Positions 51,337 through 61,463 of a stretch of 64,000 nucleotides of DNA are shown here, in pieces. Origin of the DNA: Methanohalophilus sp. (lineage in GTDB: Archaea; Halobacteriota; Methanosarcinia; Methanosarcinales; Methanosarcinaceae); the NCBI RefSeq assembly GCF_030156785.1, contig NZ_JASGLW010000001.1, positions 1-64,000 on the forward strand. The letters run 5' to 3'. The notes under the pieces were generated by a model. It made no database searches, was not told where the DNA came from, and saw only the letters and a list, made by a program, of their open reading frames with translations. Numbering within the stretch: position 1 is the stretch's first letter; every line of letters starts with the position of its first letter. A program made the translations under genes and the position numbers.

Positions 51337-52515
51337 ATGTATGATATTGATCTCATAAGGGAAGACTTTCCGGTTCTTAAAGATGTTATTTATTTTGATA
51401 ATGGAGCTACAACCCAAACCCCTATACAGGCAGTTAGGGTAATGGAAGACTATTTTTTCAAATATGCTGCCAATCACGGAAGAGGAGCACACAGACTTGC
51501 ACGCTATACAACCGAACATTACGAGAATGCAAGGGAAACTGTTGCAGGGTTCCTGAATGCTCCTGTAGAAAATACTATATTTACCCGAAACACTACAGAG
51601 AGCATCAATATTGTAGCTCAGGGGCTTTCTTGGGAAAAGGGCGATCATGTTATCACAACCCTTGTTGAGCACCATTCAAACCTGCTGCCATGGATGAGAC
51701 TCAGGGAGCAGGGCGTTGAAATGACAATTGTTGAACCTGATGAAACAGGTACAGTTGACCCAGCAAAAATTGAAGAAGCAATTACCGATAAAACAAAATT
51801 AATCGCAGTAACACATGTTTCCAACGTTTTTGGTTCCGTAATGGACGTAAAATCCATCTGTAAACTGGCAAAAGAAAGGGAAATACTATCGGTTATAGAT
51901 GGTGCACAATCTGCCGGTCACATGCCTGTAGACTTTGAGAAAATCGGGTGCGATTTCTTTGCTGCTCCCGGACACAAAGCGCTGCTGGGTCCACAGGGAA
52001 CCGGCATTCTCTGCATGAAAGATCCTTACCTCGTCAAGCCACTTAATATTGGAGGAGGGGCTGTCACTTCCGTCACTGCCTCTGGGTATGAACTTGATAA
52101 TGCTCCATCCCGCTTTGAAGCAGGTACACCGAACATACCCGGGGTAATCGGGCTTGGAAGGGCTGTGGAATATGTGCAGGAATTGGGTGTTGAAAACATC
52201 GAAGCCCATGAAAAGAACCTTGCAAAAAAGGCTGCAAAAGGACTTGCATCCATAGAAGGAATTGATGTTTACGGCCCTGAAGATCGTGCACCGGTAGTCC
52301 CATTCAACCTTAACGGAATGCACCCGCATGATGTTGCGCTGATCCTTGACGAAACCCGCAGGATCTGTGTCCGTAGCGGATATCATTGTGCAATGCCGGG
52401 AATCCTGCATATGGGACTTGAAGGCACTGTAAGGGCTTCATTCGGCCCCTATAATACATCAGAAGAAGTGGATGTTTTTATTGAGACCATGGAGGAAGTA
52501 ACCCGACTGGTCTGA
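51337..52515 (+). CDS. sufS: Cysteine desulfurase, SufS/CsdA type
   Basis: PLP enzyme of 392 residues releasing sulfur from cysteine as persulfide. It has the start REDFPVLKDVIYFDNGATTQTP (residues about 7-28), TLVEHHSNLLPW, the PLP Asp in VIDGAQSAGH, the Schiff-base Lys in APGHKALLGPQGTG and the persulfide Cys in VRSGYHCAMP. The Arg binding the substrate carboxylate is in TVRASFGPYNT. These features match group II (SufS-like) desulfurases. Many methanogens rely on sulfide, so the role may be specialised. It could serve the nearby YcaO-TfuA system, but that is inference. Confidence 0.93.
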   Translation: MYDIDLIREDFPVLKDVIYFDNGATTQTPIQAVRVMEDYFFKYAANHGRGAHRLARYTTEHYENARETVAGFLNAPVENTIFTRNTTESINIVAQGLSWEKGDHVITTLVEHHSNLLPWMRLREQGVEMTIVEPDETGTVDPAKIEEAITDKTKLIAVTHVSNVFGSVMDVKSICKLAKEREILSVIDGAQSAGHMPVDFEKIGCDFFAAPGHKALLGPQGTGILCMKDPYLVKPLNIGGGAVTSVTASGYELDNAPSRFEAGTPNIPGVIGLGRAVEYVQELGVENIEAHEKNLAKKAAKGLASIEGIDVYGPEDRAPVVPFNLNGMHPHDVALILDETRRICVRSGYHCAMPGILHMGLEGTVRASFGPYNTSEEVDVFIETMEEVTRLV

Positions 52516-52523
52516 ATTATAAT

Positions 52524-54671
52524 TTATTCCATCATCATTTTTGTAAGGCTTTGCAATGATTCGTTGATTTCCTGAATCCCTAAAGATAGGGTCTTTTCGG
52601 GAAGCTTTATTTCAAGGGATTTCCCTCCAACTGTACCTATGACTGCATGAGGAACTCCATCCAGTATTTCACCGGCTTTTTCGGGTTCTGATGTCGTAAT
52701 CAAGGCACGGGCATATGATTCGGAAAACAAAAGTTCGTCTGTCCTCAAGCCGTCTGAAATGCCCGCAAGATCAACTTTTGCACCCATGGTAGAACACATC
52801 TTGCTTAGAGCTATTGCCAGACCTCCCAATGACAGATCTTTTGATGCATTAACAACACCAGATCTTGTTGCAGAAATCAATGTTGAAATAATGGAAGCAT
52901 AGTTTTCCGGAACAATTGGGGAGTGCCCAACATTCTGGCAACCGAGAAGATCATGATATTCGGATGCTCCCATCTCAGCTTTTGTAGTACCTACAAGGAT
53001 AATTGAATCCCCTTCATTACGGAATGTTGAAGAGGGGACCTGTGAAACATCAGGAATAAAACCAATAACTCCAAGAGCCGGAGTAGGAAGAATTGCCATA
53101 TTAAATTCCTCGCTTTCATTATAGAGAGATACATTGCCACCTACTACCGGAATTGAAAGATCCCTTGCAGCATCTGCAAGACCCATTATGCTATGTTTGA
53201 ATTGCCAGTAAATATCTGGTTTCTCAGGATTCCCGAAGTTGAGGCAATTAACAAGAGCAATGCTCTCTGCACCTTTTATTGCAAGGTTCATGGCATTTTC
53301 CACAACTGCGCCCCTGCTACCCTCATACGGATCCAGCCCGACATGGCGTGGATTGCAGCCGCAGGAGATGCCAATTCCCTGGACTCCTGAAATTCTTAAA
53401 ATGCCAGCATCATCACCGGGTTTTACAACTGTACGTATCTGTACTTCATGGTCATATTGGCGGTAAATCCATTCTCTGGAAGCAACATTGTGAGAAGAAA
53501 GAATCTTGAGTATCGTGTTTTTGAGATCTTCCGGCATTTCTGGCGAAGTACCCATATCGCGCTTCTTAGGAGGAGTTGAAGGTCTTTCAAAAGTAGGAGC
53601 CCCCTCAGTCAGGAGCAGAATAGGCACATCCGCCACAACTTCGCCTTTAAATTCAACTGTGAAATAGAGACGTTCGGTAAGCTCGCCTATTACAGCAGAG
53701 TTAAGATCGTATTTGTCGGCGATTGCAAGGACTGCATCAACATCTTCGGGAGCTACTTCAACAAGCATGCGTTCCTGGGATTCAGCAATCAATATTTCAA
53801 AGGCTGTCATGTTGTCCTCACGCAGAGGTACATTATCTGCAATCAGGCGAATGCCTAGTCTTCCCTTGGAGGCCATTTCGGATGATGCACCCGCCAATCC
53901 GGCGGCGCCAAGATCCCTGCAGGATTTAACGTAACCTTTATTGATGGCTTCAAGGGTTGCTTCGATAAGCAGCTTTTCAATAAAAGGATCTCCTACCTGA
54001 ATACTCGGACGATCTTCGGCTTCCGAATCTTCGGATAAGTCTCGGGATGCAAAAGAAGCTCCTCCCAGACCATCACGGCCGGTAGTTGATCCCATAAGCA
54101 CAATCTTATTCCCGGCTTTTTGTGCAGTAGCTGTTACAAGCTTGTCTTCCTCAACAAGCCCGACACATACAACATTGACCAAGGGATTTCCACTGTAACT
54201 CTCATCAAAGAAAGTTTCACCACGGACAACCGGAACACCGATGCAGTTTCCGTAACTGGATATGCCTTCGACTATGTGCTCGAAAAGATAGAGATTCTTG
54301 GGAGTGTTCAGTGGACCGAAATACAGAGGGTCCATCAAAGCTATGGGACGAGCACCCATTGATATAATATCCCTGACAATTCCCCCGACACCTGTGGAAG
54401 AGCCATTAAAGGGATCCACATAGGAAGGATGGTTGTGGCTTTCCATTCCTATGGCAAGTGCCAGCCCCCTGCCAAAACGCACAATCGCTGCGTCGTCTCC
54501 GGGGCCAATGATTACTTTCTCACCTTCGGTTACAAAGCATTTCAAAAGGGGTGCACTAGAGCGGTAAGAACAATGTTCACTCCAGAGATTCAGAAAACAA
54601 CCCTGTTCGACAAGGTTTGGTTTTCTTCCCATCTTTTCGGTTATGATTTTTAGATCATCGTCAGGTAACAT
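52524..54671 (-). CDS. purL: Phosphoribosylformylglycinamidine synthase subunit PurL
   Basis: PurL catalyses the ATP-dependent FGAR to FGAM step of purine synthesis with PurQ and PurS. The product, about 715 residues, is the short (archaeal/Bacillus) form without the fused glutaminase. It starts [18 protein letters not shown], has the catalytic [33 protein letters not shown] and [18 protein letters not shown] segments, and the second AIR-synthase-like half ([10 protein letters not shown]). Longer starts at 54719 and 54755 exist. They overlap or abut DUF192 and add an unconserved leader, so I prefer 54671. Confidence 0.94.
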   Translation of the reverse strand: MLPDDDLKIITEKMGRKPNLVEQGCFLNLWSEHCSYRSSAPLLKCFVTEGEKVIIGPGDDAAIVRFGRGLALAIGMESHNHPSYVDPFNGSSTGVGGIVRDIISMGARPIALMDPLYFGPLNTPKNLYLFEHIVEGISSYGNCIGVPVVRGETFFDESYSGNPLVNVVCVGLVEEDKLVTATAQKAGNKIVLMGSTTGRDGLGGASFASRDLSEDSEAEDRPSIQVGDPFIEKLLIEATLEAINKGYVKSCRDLGAAGLAGASSEMASKGRLGIRLIADNVPLREDNMTAFEILIAESQERMLVEVAPEDVDAVLAIADKYDLNSAVIGELTERLYFTVEFKGEVVADVPILLLTEGAPTFERPSTPPKKRDMGTSPEMPEDLKNTILKILSSHNVASREWIYRQYDHEVQIRTVVKPGDDAGILRISGVQGIGISCGCNPRHVGLDPYEGSRGAVVENAMNLAIKGAESIALVNCLNFGNPEKPDIYWQFKHSIMGLADAARDLSIPVVGGNVSLYNESEEFNMAILPTPALGVIGFIPDVSQVPSSTFRNEGDSIILVGTTKAEMGASEYHDLLGCQNVGHSPIVPENYASIISTLISATRSGVVNASKDLSLGGLAIALSKMCSTMGAKVDLAGISDGLRTDELLFSESYARALITTSEPEKAGEILDGVPHAVIGTVGGKSLEIKLPEKTLSLGIQEINESLQSLTKMMME

Positions 54672-54747
54672 CTGGGCGCCTCTTATTAGCTGGAATCTGT
54701 CCTCACATAAACCGGACATATAGATAAATATTTCTGGATAATCTTCT

Positions 54748-55098
54748 TCACTCAATAAGATATAGCTTCTGCCCTTTTTTAAGTTTGTAGCGATTTACAG
54801 TGCCAGCGGGAAGCTCAATCACATAGCTCACCTCAAACTTGCTTTTCAGTAAACCAACCCACGCTTTCAAATGCTGAGTATCCAGGATTCTCATATCCTT
54901 ATCCAAAAGAAGGACATCAATGGGAAACGGTACAAAAAACATGTGAAGGCGCACCTTTACAGGTTTCTTTAACACAAAAAGCAGAGCATATCCTTCAGGT
55001 ATGCTTCTCCTGAACATCAACCCCCGGCTTTTTGCAAGAAAACTGCAAGCTACATCCATTTTTGCGGCCACTATTTTACCATTAGATATTAATAGCAT
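54748..55098 (-). CDS. DUF192 family protein
   Basis: A 116-residue DUF192 protein. Signatures are [37 protein letters not shown] and the C-terminal [18 protein letters not shown]. The fold is a small beta barrel and the function is unknown. Many members carry signal peptides, but this one has none obvious. It lies directly upstream of purL and may share its transcript. It is divergent from aIF1, with the start regions about 75 bp apart. Confidence 0.88.
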   Translation of the reverse strand: MLLISNGKIVAAKMDVACSFLAKSRGLMFRRSIPEGYALLFVLKKPVKVRLHMFFVPFPIDVLLLDKDMRILDTQHLKAWVGLLKSKFEVSYVIELPAGTVNRYKLKKGQKLYLIE

Positions 55099-55174
55099 CG
55101 AAGTTAACTCTTAGTGTCTGTACATATAAAAAGTACAGATGCTAAGCATTTATAATTGGAGGAAATACCCAAAA

Positions 55175-55483
55175 ATGAGTTCAGAAATGTGTGCTGTATG
55201 TGGATTGCCAAAGGAACTATGCATATGCGAAGAAGTGGCAAAGGAACAGCAAAGAATTACCGTAAAGGTTAACAGGCGTAGGTATGGAAAAGAAGTGACA
55301 GTTGTGGAAGGTTTTGATGCCAACGAGATTGATCTTCATGAACTTGCAACATATCTGAAATCCAAATTTGCCTGTGGAGGGACAGTAAAAGGCAATGCTG
55401 TTGAATTACAGGGTAATCATCTTGGCCGCATGAAACAAGTACTTATTGAAAAGGGTTTCTCTCCCGATCAGATTAAGGACTAA
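55175..55483 (+). CDS. Translation initiation factor aIF1 (SUI1)
   Basis: SUI1-family factor of 102 residues helping start-codon selection on the small ribosomal subunit. It has an N-terminal Cys motif ([13 protein letters not shown], a knuckle typical of archaeal aIF1), then [17 protein letters not shown] and the core [25 protein letters not shown] site at about 55158 precedes the ATG at 55175. An in-frame upstream ATG at 55139 is rejected because that site would fall inside the coding region. Confidence 0.95.
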   Translation: MSSEMCAVCGLPKELCICEEVAKEQQRITVKVNRRRYGKEVTVVEGFDANEIDLHELATYLKSKFACGGTVKGNAVELQGNHLGRMKQVLIEKGFSPDQIKD

Positions 55484-55538
55484 AAACATCGTTTTTAAAC
55501 TGTTCTGCAAAATCAATTGAAAATTGAAAGCAACAACT

Positions 55539-55590
55539 ATCGCTGCTGGCAGCGATTTTGAGGGCGATTGGTTTTTTTCTTGCAATCGCC
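55539..55590 (+). terminator. Two consecutive hairpins after aIF1
   Basis: The first dyad is atcgctgc-tg-gcagcgat (55539-55556). The second is ggcgattg (55563-55570) paired with caatcgcc (55583-55590) across a T-rich loop containing a T7 run. They lie 55-107 bp after the aIF1 stop and about 45 bp before the next gene. They could end the aIF1 transcript or control the HTH gene. Confidence 0.5.
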
Positions 55591-55636
55591 TCTTTTGCTA
55601 ACGATAATTTCCAAATCATTCACCAGAGGTGGTTAA

Positions 55637-55996
55637 ATGCGACCTACATGTGAAATAATGGTCCAGAGAGTCTTACCCGCAATACGTGCAGAAGTCGCCA
55701 GAGTAATGATGGTTGAATTTGGGTGTACACAACAGCAAGTCGCAGAAAATCTAGGCTTATCCAGAGCTGCAGTATCACAATATGTAAGTGAAAAAAGGGG
55801 TGCAGACATCGATTTTTCGGAAGAGACGCTGGATCTGATTAGTATTTTTGCTTCAGAACTCCTCAACGATCTCACACCAAAGGAAAAAGTGAAAAAAATG
55901 TGTGAGATCTGCAAGCATGTCCAGAAGTCTGGCTGGCTTTACAAAAACGCACCCGGTGCAGAATATTGCTTCCTATGCGGAGTGGACGATGATTGA
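55637..55996 (+). CDS. HTH transcriptional regulator with Cys-rich C-terminus
   Basis: A 119-residue predicted regulator. A helix-turn-helix lies at about 25-55 (FGCTQQQVAENLGLSRAAVSQY). It is followed by an acidic segment and a C-terminal Cys motif pattern (MCEICKH, then YCFLCGVDDD) that could bind zinc or sense redox. The same HTH type occurs fused to ThiN domains in archaeal thiamine regulators, but no ThiN domain is present here. The stop overlaps the nreA start (ATGA), so the two are co-transcribed. Confidence 0.85.
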   Translation: MRPTCEIMVQRVLPAIRAEVARVMMVEFGCTQQQVAENLGLSRAAVSQYVSEKRGADIDFSEETLDLISIFASELLNDLTPKEKVKKMCEICKHVQKSGWLYKNAPGAEYCFLCGVDDD

Positions 55997-57210
55997 ATTG
56001 CAGATGTATCCAGTGCAAAGGAAGGGGGATGTGCGGAAGGCCGACATGTCCTATTCTTGAGAAAATTAAAACTACTTCTAACCTATCTTTTTTACAAGAG
56101 GGAAAAAAAGATGTTTTTGGAGCGTCACCTCCCGCTGTATTTGTTGGAAGATATGGGTATCCGCAGGTAAAAGCCGGACCAATGATTCCACCTGATGTTT
56201 TAGGGGACGATGCCTTGGATCTTGAAGATCCAAAAAAACTTCTTAAAATGGGAATTGATGACATAATTCGCCAGCGCTGCAGTCTTGTGCGCGCAAGCAC
56301 ACTAGCTGACGTGAAACAACCACTTAGCAATCAGCTAATTGAAAAAGCACAGGAGTTGGCCCTTTCAAGCCAACCAGTTGATGCGGAAGCAAGGTTTAGC
56401 AAACCCCTGAAAGCAACCACAAGTTTTGATGGAGTTATGACTCCCATGGGTCCTTCGGGGAAAGTGGAGAAATTTGACCTTGCAGAGAATCCCAGGGTTC
56501 CCGCAAAAGTTGATTACCTGGCATATGACACCGATGCCCTTGCTAAAGATGTGACTCTCGAATTATTCAATTCAAATATAGGTACCGAACACATTACCCG
56601 TCTTTTGTCAATAGGTTTGCTCGGACAAAAACGCAAGCTTGTACCAACACGATGGGCAATAACTGCTACGGACGATATGATTGGCAAAGAGCTGGCAAAA
56701 CAGGCACTTGATTATCCTGAAGTTAAGGACATACAATTATTCAGCGGTGGATGCTTGGGAAACCATTTTGAAATTCTGCTTTACCCCCGTACTTATTCCT
56801 TTGAGCTGCTTGAAATCTGGATGAAAAAAACCGTTTGGTCCGGTGCAAATTCATGGATAGGACAGGATATGGAAGGTGCAAAAGGAAAGAAGGGGTATTC
56901 AAATCTGGCAGGAGGTTACTATGCCGCCAGGCTTCCGGTTTTGGAGCACTTCCAGAAAACAAGGCGGCAGGCAGCAATATTTGCGATTCGGGAAATTACT
57001 CCGGAATACTGGGCTCCTCTTGGCGTATGGGTGGTGAGGGAAGCGGCAAGGAATACAATGACCAGAAAACCACAAACATTCGAAACCCTTGAAGGTGCAC
57101 TCATGGATATGGAAAAAAGAATCCATACGCCCCGAAGCGAATGGCAAAGTCGCTCCGAAATATTACAGCTCCTGCAAAAACAAACATCATTATCACAGTT
57201 TTTGAATTAA
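55993..57210 (+). CDS. nreA: DNA repair protein NreA
   Basis: NreA is an archaeal DNA-repair protein that works with PCNA. The 405-residue product has an N-terminal Cys cluster (CRCIQCKGRGMCGRPTCP). DUF650-type sequence follows from about residue 40 (GASPPAVFVGRYGYP), and a DUF651-type C-terminal half includes LVPTRWAITATDD. It ends in QTSLSQFLN, a good match to a PCNA-interacting (PIP) box, Q-x2-L-x2-F-L. Coupling with the Cys-rich HTH regulator upstream suggests regulated expression, signal unknown. Confidence 0.94.
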   Translation: MNCRCIQCKGRGMCGRPTCPILEKIKTTSNLSFLQEGKKDVFGASPPAVFVGRYGYPQVKAGPMIPPDVLGDDALDLEDPKKLLKMGIDDIIRQRCSLVRASTLADVKQPLSNQLIEKAQELALSSQPVDAEARFSKPLKATTSFDGVMTPMGPSGKVEKFDLAENPRVPAKVDYLAYDTDALAKDVTLELFNSNIGTEHITRLLSIGLLGQKRKLVPTRWAITATDDMIGKELAKQALDYPEVKDIQLFSGGCLGNHFEILLYPRTYSFELLEIWMKKTVWSGANSWIGQDMEGAKGKKGYSNLAGGYYAARLPVLEHFQKTRRQAAIFAIREITPEYWAPLGVWVVREAARNTMTRKPQTFETLEGALMDMEKRIHTPRSEWQSRSEILQLLQKQTSLSQFLN

Positions 57211-57311
57211 CTATGTGAGATATATTGATCTATATAGCACAATGAAACTATATAGGAAACTTATATCTGCAAATGGCTGTTTTCATCCTCAGAGATTGAG
57301 GAGTTATTCCA

Positions 57312-58349
57312 ATGGATTACTTAAACCCATACATGATAATTTTAGTTCTTGCCGGTTTGTATATGGCATGGAATATAGGAGCCAATGATCTGGCTAACGC
57401 CATGGGAACCTCAGTGGGGAGTGGTGCACTGACCCTGAAAAAGGTTGTGATTGTTGCAGCCTTTTTTGAATTCACTGGAGCCGTATTTTTCGGGAAACGT
57501 GTTACAACAACAATTGCAAAGGGAATTGTCCCCCTTGATGCAATAAAGACAATAGATCCTCATCTGGTAGTACTGGGAATGCTTGCTGCAATTCTTGCAG
57601 CCGGATTCTGGATCACACTGGCAACATTCTACAATTTACCCGTTTCCACAACCCATTCAATAGTAGGGGCAGTACTTGGTTTTGGAATAATAGCTGCTAT
57701 GATGGACATAATCGCAATAAATGACATCCAGTGGAGCATCCTAGCTAAAATTGTAGCAAGTTGGCTCATTTCCCCGATCCTTGGAGCAATAATTGCTTAC
57801 ATTATATTCTTAATTGTGCGATTCTTATTTTTACAAAGAGCGACTGAACCACATGATGTAGAGAGAAAATTTGTTTATCTGCAAATAATGACTGCTTGTT
57901 ACATCGCATTTGCACATGGATCAAACGATGTAGCAAACGCCGTTGGACCCCTGTATGCTGGACTTAATGCACTTGGTGCCGCGGATGGCGGAGTTCCAAT
58001 ATGGGTTCTTGCAGTAGGAGGAATAGGAATGGTAATCGGGCTTGCCACATGGGGATACCGAGTGATTGAAACCATCGGAACAAGGATAACTGAACTAACT
58101 CCTACAAGAGGTTTCTCTGCAGAGTTTGCAACCGCTTCTGTAGTGATTTTGCATAGTTATAGCTCCCTTCCAATATCGACCACACACACTCTTGTGGGTT
58201 CTGTGATTGGTGTGGGGCTTGCTGGAGGTCTTGCTGCCGTTGACCTCAGTGTGATAGGCAAGATTGTAGCATCATGGATCACTACAGTACCTATAGCTGC
58301 TCTGACTTCAGCAGTCATTTTTACAATATTATTGGGGATTGGAATATGA
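57312..58349 (+). CDS. pit: PiT-family inorganic phosphate transporter
   Basis: Low-affinity phosphate/cation symporter with about ten transmembrane helices, 345 residues. The two PD001131-type repeats read NIGANDLANAMGTSVGSGAL (about 21-40) and AHGSNDVANAVGPLYAG. LPVSTTHSIVGAV and LPISTTHTLVGSV form the duplicated half-sites. The stop overlaps the next ATG (ATGA). Two ctatatag elements upstream (about 57230 and 57248) flank the likely promoter and could bind a regulator. Confidence 0.94.
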   Translation: MDYLNPYMIILVLAGLYMAWNIGANDLANAMGTSVGSGALTLKKVVIVAAFFEFTGAVFFGKRVTTTIAKGIVPLDAIKTIDPHLVVLGMLAAILAAGFWITLATFYNLPVSTTHSIVGAVLGFGIIAAMMDIIAINDIQWSILAKIVASWLISPILGAIIAYIIFLIVRFLFLQRATEPHDVERKFVYLQIMTACYIAFAHGSNDVANAVGPLYAGLNALGAADGGVPIWVLAVGGIGMVIGLATWGYRVIETIGTRITELTPTRGFSAEFATASVVILHSYSSLPISTTHTLVGSVIGVGLAGGLAAVDLSVIGKIVASWITTVPIAALTSAVIFTILLGIGI

Positions 58350-59038
58350 AAAAATTTGATTACATACGTACAGTTCTGGATATTTTTGCAACGTCACCGT
58401 TCAAACCAATAGCTATGCATGCCAGCAAAGGTGTGGAGGCAACCTACATTTTACAGAAATCATTTGAAGCATACTGTGAAGGAAATATGGATGCAGTACT
58501 GGAATATAGCAGGCAGATTGATTCCATCGAACATGAAGCTGATATCATCAAACAAACCATAAGAAGCGAGATTTCTTCATCCATAATGCTTCCAGTTAAG
58601 GCAGAAGACCTATTTAATTTCCTCAAACCACAGGATTCAATTGCAGACGTCGCCCAAGAAGTCGGATTCTGGATGACTTTAAGAAAGTGCGAAGTGCCAC
58701 AAGATCTGAAAGAAGAGCTTAAGAGGCTTGTGGAAAAAACAATTGAAACTGTTGACACATATGAACTGCTTATAGGCGAACTTGAGGATTTACTGGAATC
58801 ATCCTTTGGAAAAAAAGATGTCAAAGAAGCCCTTGCACTTGTTCCAAGAGTAGAGGAACTGGAGCACGAAGTTGACATTATTGAAAAAAACTTAATGATG
58901 AAGATATTCAACTCAGAGAATGAGCTTGGTGGAGCAGCCGTATATCACCTCACAGAACTTGTTAAACTCACAGGGGATATAGCAGACAAGGCAGAACATG
59001 CAGCAGACCGTCTCAGAACGATGATACTGAGAAGATAA
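58346..59038 (+). CDS. PhoU-like DUF47 protein paired with the phosphate transporter
   Basis: A 230-residue helical protein of the DUF47/TIGR00153 (PhoU-like) family. It has MHASKGVEATYILQK, IDSIEHEADIIKQTIR and, in the second half, RVEELEHEVDIIEKNLM. These are two copies of the E-x3-D metal-binding pattern, typical of PhoU folds. The tail reads DIADKAEHAADRLR. Such proteins are usually encoded beside PiT transporters and are thought to regulate them. The ATG overlaps the transporter stop, so translation is coupled. Confidence 0.92.
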   Translation: MKKFDYIRTVLDIFATSPFKPIAMHASKGVEATYILQKSFEAYCEGNMDAVLEYSRQIDSIEHEADIIKQTIRSEISSSIMLPVKAEDLFNFLKPQDSIADVAQEVGFWMTLRKCEVPQDLKEELKRLVEKTIETVDTYELLIGELEDLLESSFGKKDVKEALALVPRVEELEHEVDIIEKNLMMKIFNSENELGGAAVYHLTELVKLTGDIADKAEHAADRLRTMILRR

Positions 59039-59040
59039 TG

Positions 59041-60486
59041 TCAGTGAAGGTTTGAATCTTCATTTAATATCCCTAACAATTCGATTATCGAGTAAGCCGC
59101 ACGTGTAATCCCCATGCTGCGGCTGTCCGTATCTGTTCCTGCTATATAAAGATTCTTAACAGGAGTTCTTATTTTCGCAAAATTTCCGTCAATTGTAACT
59201 GAGGCCTTTTCTGGAATCGTTACTTGTTCATGCTGCATTTCCACATGGTCCTCAGCATTGGGAACTGCCGTGAAAACGGTCTCATAGGCCTTTTTAATTT
59301 CAGTATTTTGCGATGCACCCTCATCCATGGCAAATGCAAATCCCACAAGCTGTTTACCTGATGGGGCAAGTGAGGAATCATAATTGCTTATTGGCATTGC
59401 CCAATAGGCATTTTCCTTATACCAGATTTCAGAGCCTATGTAATTAAATTCATCAAGTATTTTATCAAAGCCCAGCCACAAAGTAAGGCTTTTGCTATGC
59501 ACAATACCATTTAATTCATCGATATATGCTTGTGGCAACTCTTCTATCATAGAAGGCAAATCGCGGGCAAATCCTGTATGAATAACAACATCCGCAGTAT
59601 AAATCTCATCTGCCTCCACACCTGTGACCTTTCCATCCTTCACAAATATCTTCCGGACTTCACATTCAGTCTTGATTTCAACCGATTTTGGAAGGGAAAA
59701 TAAAATTGCATTGAGCAAGGCTTTGAGGCCTTTGCGGGGGTAACCCTGAGAATTACTTGCCTTGTTTGTAGCAAGTCTTCCAAGGGAGGAAAACTGGTTT
59801 GATACACTGTAAATCCGATCTTGTAGGGATGCATGATGCTCTGACGGAATTATAGTCCGGAGTATTGATTCCACAGGTGTTTTCTTGTGTTTGCCAACAA
59901 TACTTTCAAACTGCTCCTGAGTAACACGATCCCTGACAAAGCTACTTCCGGTCAGTATTCTGTGCACAGAAGTCTCTTTCATGGATTTTCCGGATAGGAA
60001 ATGCGATATTGAATCAACAAAATCATAGGTATCCTTAGAGAGGTTTTTTGGCAAGGCATCATATACCGATTGTTTGGTGAGATCAAAACCAAAAGTTGAA
60101 AGTGTTAGTTGCTTTGTCAAAGCCTGGGCGATTAGTAAGCGGTCTTTTTTTGGAAGAGGATCAAATACGGCAAATTCCTTTAGGTTGGAAGGGACTTTTA
60201 CAAAGTGTTGTTCCGTCCTGGCAAAATAATTCCCGTAGTCCTCAAAAACCGGAAGATAATCAAAGTAGTTTTCCATCAGTATTTTCAGGGGACCTTCTGC
60301 AAGGTGTGTAATTGCATGAGGACCAGTATCAACTTGGAATCCATCAATCATGTAACTATTGCAATTTCCCCCGACATGTGACTTTTTTTCAAGCACCAGC
60401 ACTTTTTTTCCATGCTTTGAAAGTGTCAGTGCTGCTAAAAGACCGCTTGCTCCTGCACCTATTATTACAATATCATATTTACCCAT
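59041..60486 (-). CDS. FAD-dependent oxidoreductase, phytoene-desaturase-like
   Basis: A 481-residue flavoprotein with the dinucleotide-binding IIGAGASGLLAALTLSKHG, LVLEKKSHVGGNC at the expected second position and a C-terminal LYIAGTDTDSRSMGITRAAYS FAD segment. It resembles the carotenoid desaturase/prolycopene isomerase/amine oxidase superfamily. The substrate (isoprenoid or other) cannot be assigned. No membrane helix is evident. It is convergent with the PhoU-like gene, the stops 3 bp apart, and followed upstream by purC on the same strand. Confidence 0.85.
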   Translation of the reverse strand: MGKYDIVIIGAGASGLLAALTLSKHGKKVLVLEKKSHVGGNCNSYMIDGFQVDTGPHAITHLAEGPLKILMENYFDYLPVFEDYGNYFARTEQHFVKVPSNLKEFAVFDPLPKKDRLLIAQALTKQLTLSTFGFDLTKQSVYDALPKNLSKDTYDFVDSISHFLSGKSMKETSVHRILTGSSFVRDRVTQEQFESIVGKHKKTPVESILRTIIPSEHHASLQDRIYSVSNQFSSLGRLATNKASNSQGYPRKGLKALLNAILFSLPKSVEIKTECEVRKIFVKDGKVTGVEADEIYTADVVIHTGFARDLPSMIEELPQAYIDELNGIVHSKSLTLWLGFDKILDEFNYIGSEIWYKENAYWAMPISNYDSSLAPSGKQLVGFAFAMDEGASQNTEIKKAYETVFTAVPNAEDHVEMQHEQVTIPEKASVTIDGNFAKIRTPVKNLYIAGTDTDSRSMGITRAAYSIIELLGILNEDSNLH

Positions 60487-60574
60487 ATTTTTTCTTCCGT
60501 TTTAATAAGGAAGTAAGGATAATGAAAAAATGTCAATGCGAAGTGACAGGAATTCCATTATACCTTTCAAAAAA

Positions 60575-61300
60575 TTATTCAAATATCTCAGGAACTATTC
60601 GCCGGGCTACCTTTTCATAGACTCCCGTAACATTGCCTTTGTCAAACCTGAAAACATCCTTGTCAAGAGACTCACCAGTTTCTGCATCCCAGAAACGGCA
60701 GGTATCACAGGAGATCTCATCAGCAAGCACAATCTCGCCGTCCCTGCGACCAAATTCCAATTTGAAGTCAACAAGGATTAAGCCCCGCTTCTCTAGGTAT
60801 GCAGTTAAGAGTTCATTTATCTTCAATGCAAGCTCCCTTATTTTAGCAATCTCTTCTCTTGTTGCAATGCCGAGTGCTACTGCGATGTCCTCATTGAGCA
60901 TTGGATCACCGTATTCGTCACTCTTATAATCCATCACAATAACCGGTTCTTTGAAACGCATACCTTCTTCAAATGGATATTTGCGGGTGATAGAACCGGC
61001 TGCGATGTTCCTTGGAATTACTTCGATAAGGATTATATCAACCATTTGAACCAGCATATGCTCATCATCCAGCATACCAAGATAGTGGGTTTTTATTCCG
61101 GCGTCTTCAAGCATTTCAAATAGTTTTCTGGAAATTTGAGCGTTATAGTAACCTTTCTTCTCTGCCTCACTTTTTTTCTTGCCATCAAATGCAGTCAAGC
61201 TATCCCTAAAGTGTGAAACCAAAACATCGGGATCAGTTGTCTTGTAAATAGTCTTGGCTTTTCCAGAATATAATTTGTCTTTAATTTCAATCTCCGACAT
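60575..61300 (-). CDS. purC: SAICAR synthetase PurC
   Basis: PurC joins CAIR and aspartate in purine synthesis. The 241-residue product shows [12 protein letters not shown] (ATP loop), [13 protein letters not shown] as [35 protein letters not shown] and [15 protein letters not shown]. All are family motifs at normal positions. It is divergent from nikR across about 160 bp containing a 35-bp tandem duplication. Confidence 0.96.
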   Translation of the reverse strand: MSEIEIKDKLYSGKAKTIYKTTDPDVLVSHFRDSLTAFDGKKKSEAEKKGYYNAQISRKLFEMLEDAGIKTHYLGMLDDEHMLVQMVDIILIEVIPRNIAAGSITRKYPFEEGMRFKEPVIVMDYKSDEYGDPMLNEDIAVALGIATREEIAKIRELALKINELLTAYLEKRGLILVDFKLEFGRRDGEIVLADEISCDTCRFWDAETGESLDKDVFRFDKGNVTGVYEKVARRIVPEIFE

Positions 61301-61335
61301 AGCAATCTCCTATACTAAATAAGTGATTTTTGATA

Positions 61336-61405
61336 ATAAATTTATGCAACGAAATATGCGTACATGGTTTATAAATTTATGCAACGAAATATGCGTACAT
61401 GGTTT
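61336..61405. repeat. Perfect 35-bp tandem duplication in the purC-nikR promoter region
   Basis: The 35-bp unit beginning ataaatttatgcaacgaaat and ending tacatggttt occurs at 61336-61370 and again, unbroken and identical, at 61371-61405. Each copy includes an ATAAATTT TATA-like element. The array lies about 60 bp upstream of the nikR ATG and 36 bp behind the purC start. It therefore duplicates a promoter element or operator. Confidence 0.85.
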
Positions 61406-61463
61406 ATGCCATAACACAAAATGTTATTAATAAAAAATCCAATAGTTGATAGGTGAAGATAAG

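Noticed and set aside
57230-57255. Two ctatatag elements as a proven Pho box
   Set aside because: They are AT-rich palindromes that partly coincide with the expected TATA box. No archaeal consensus supports naming them, so they are only mentioned with the transporter.
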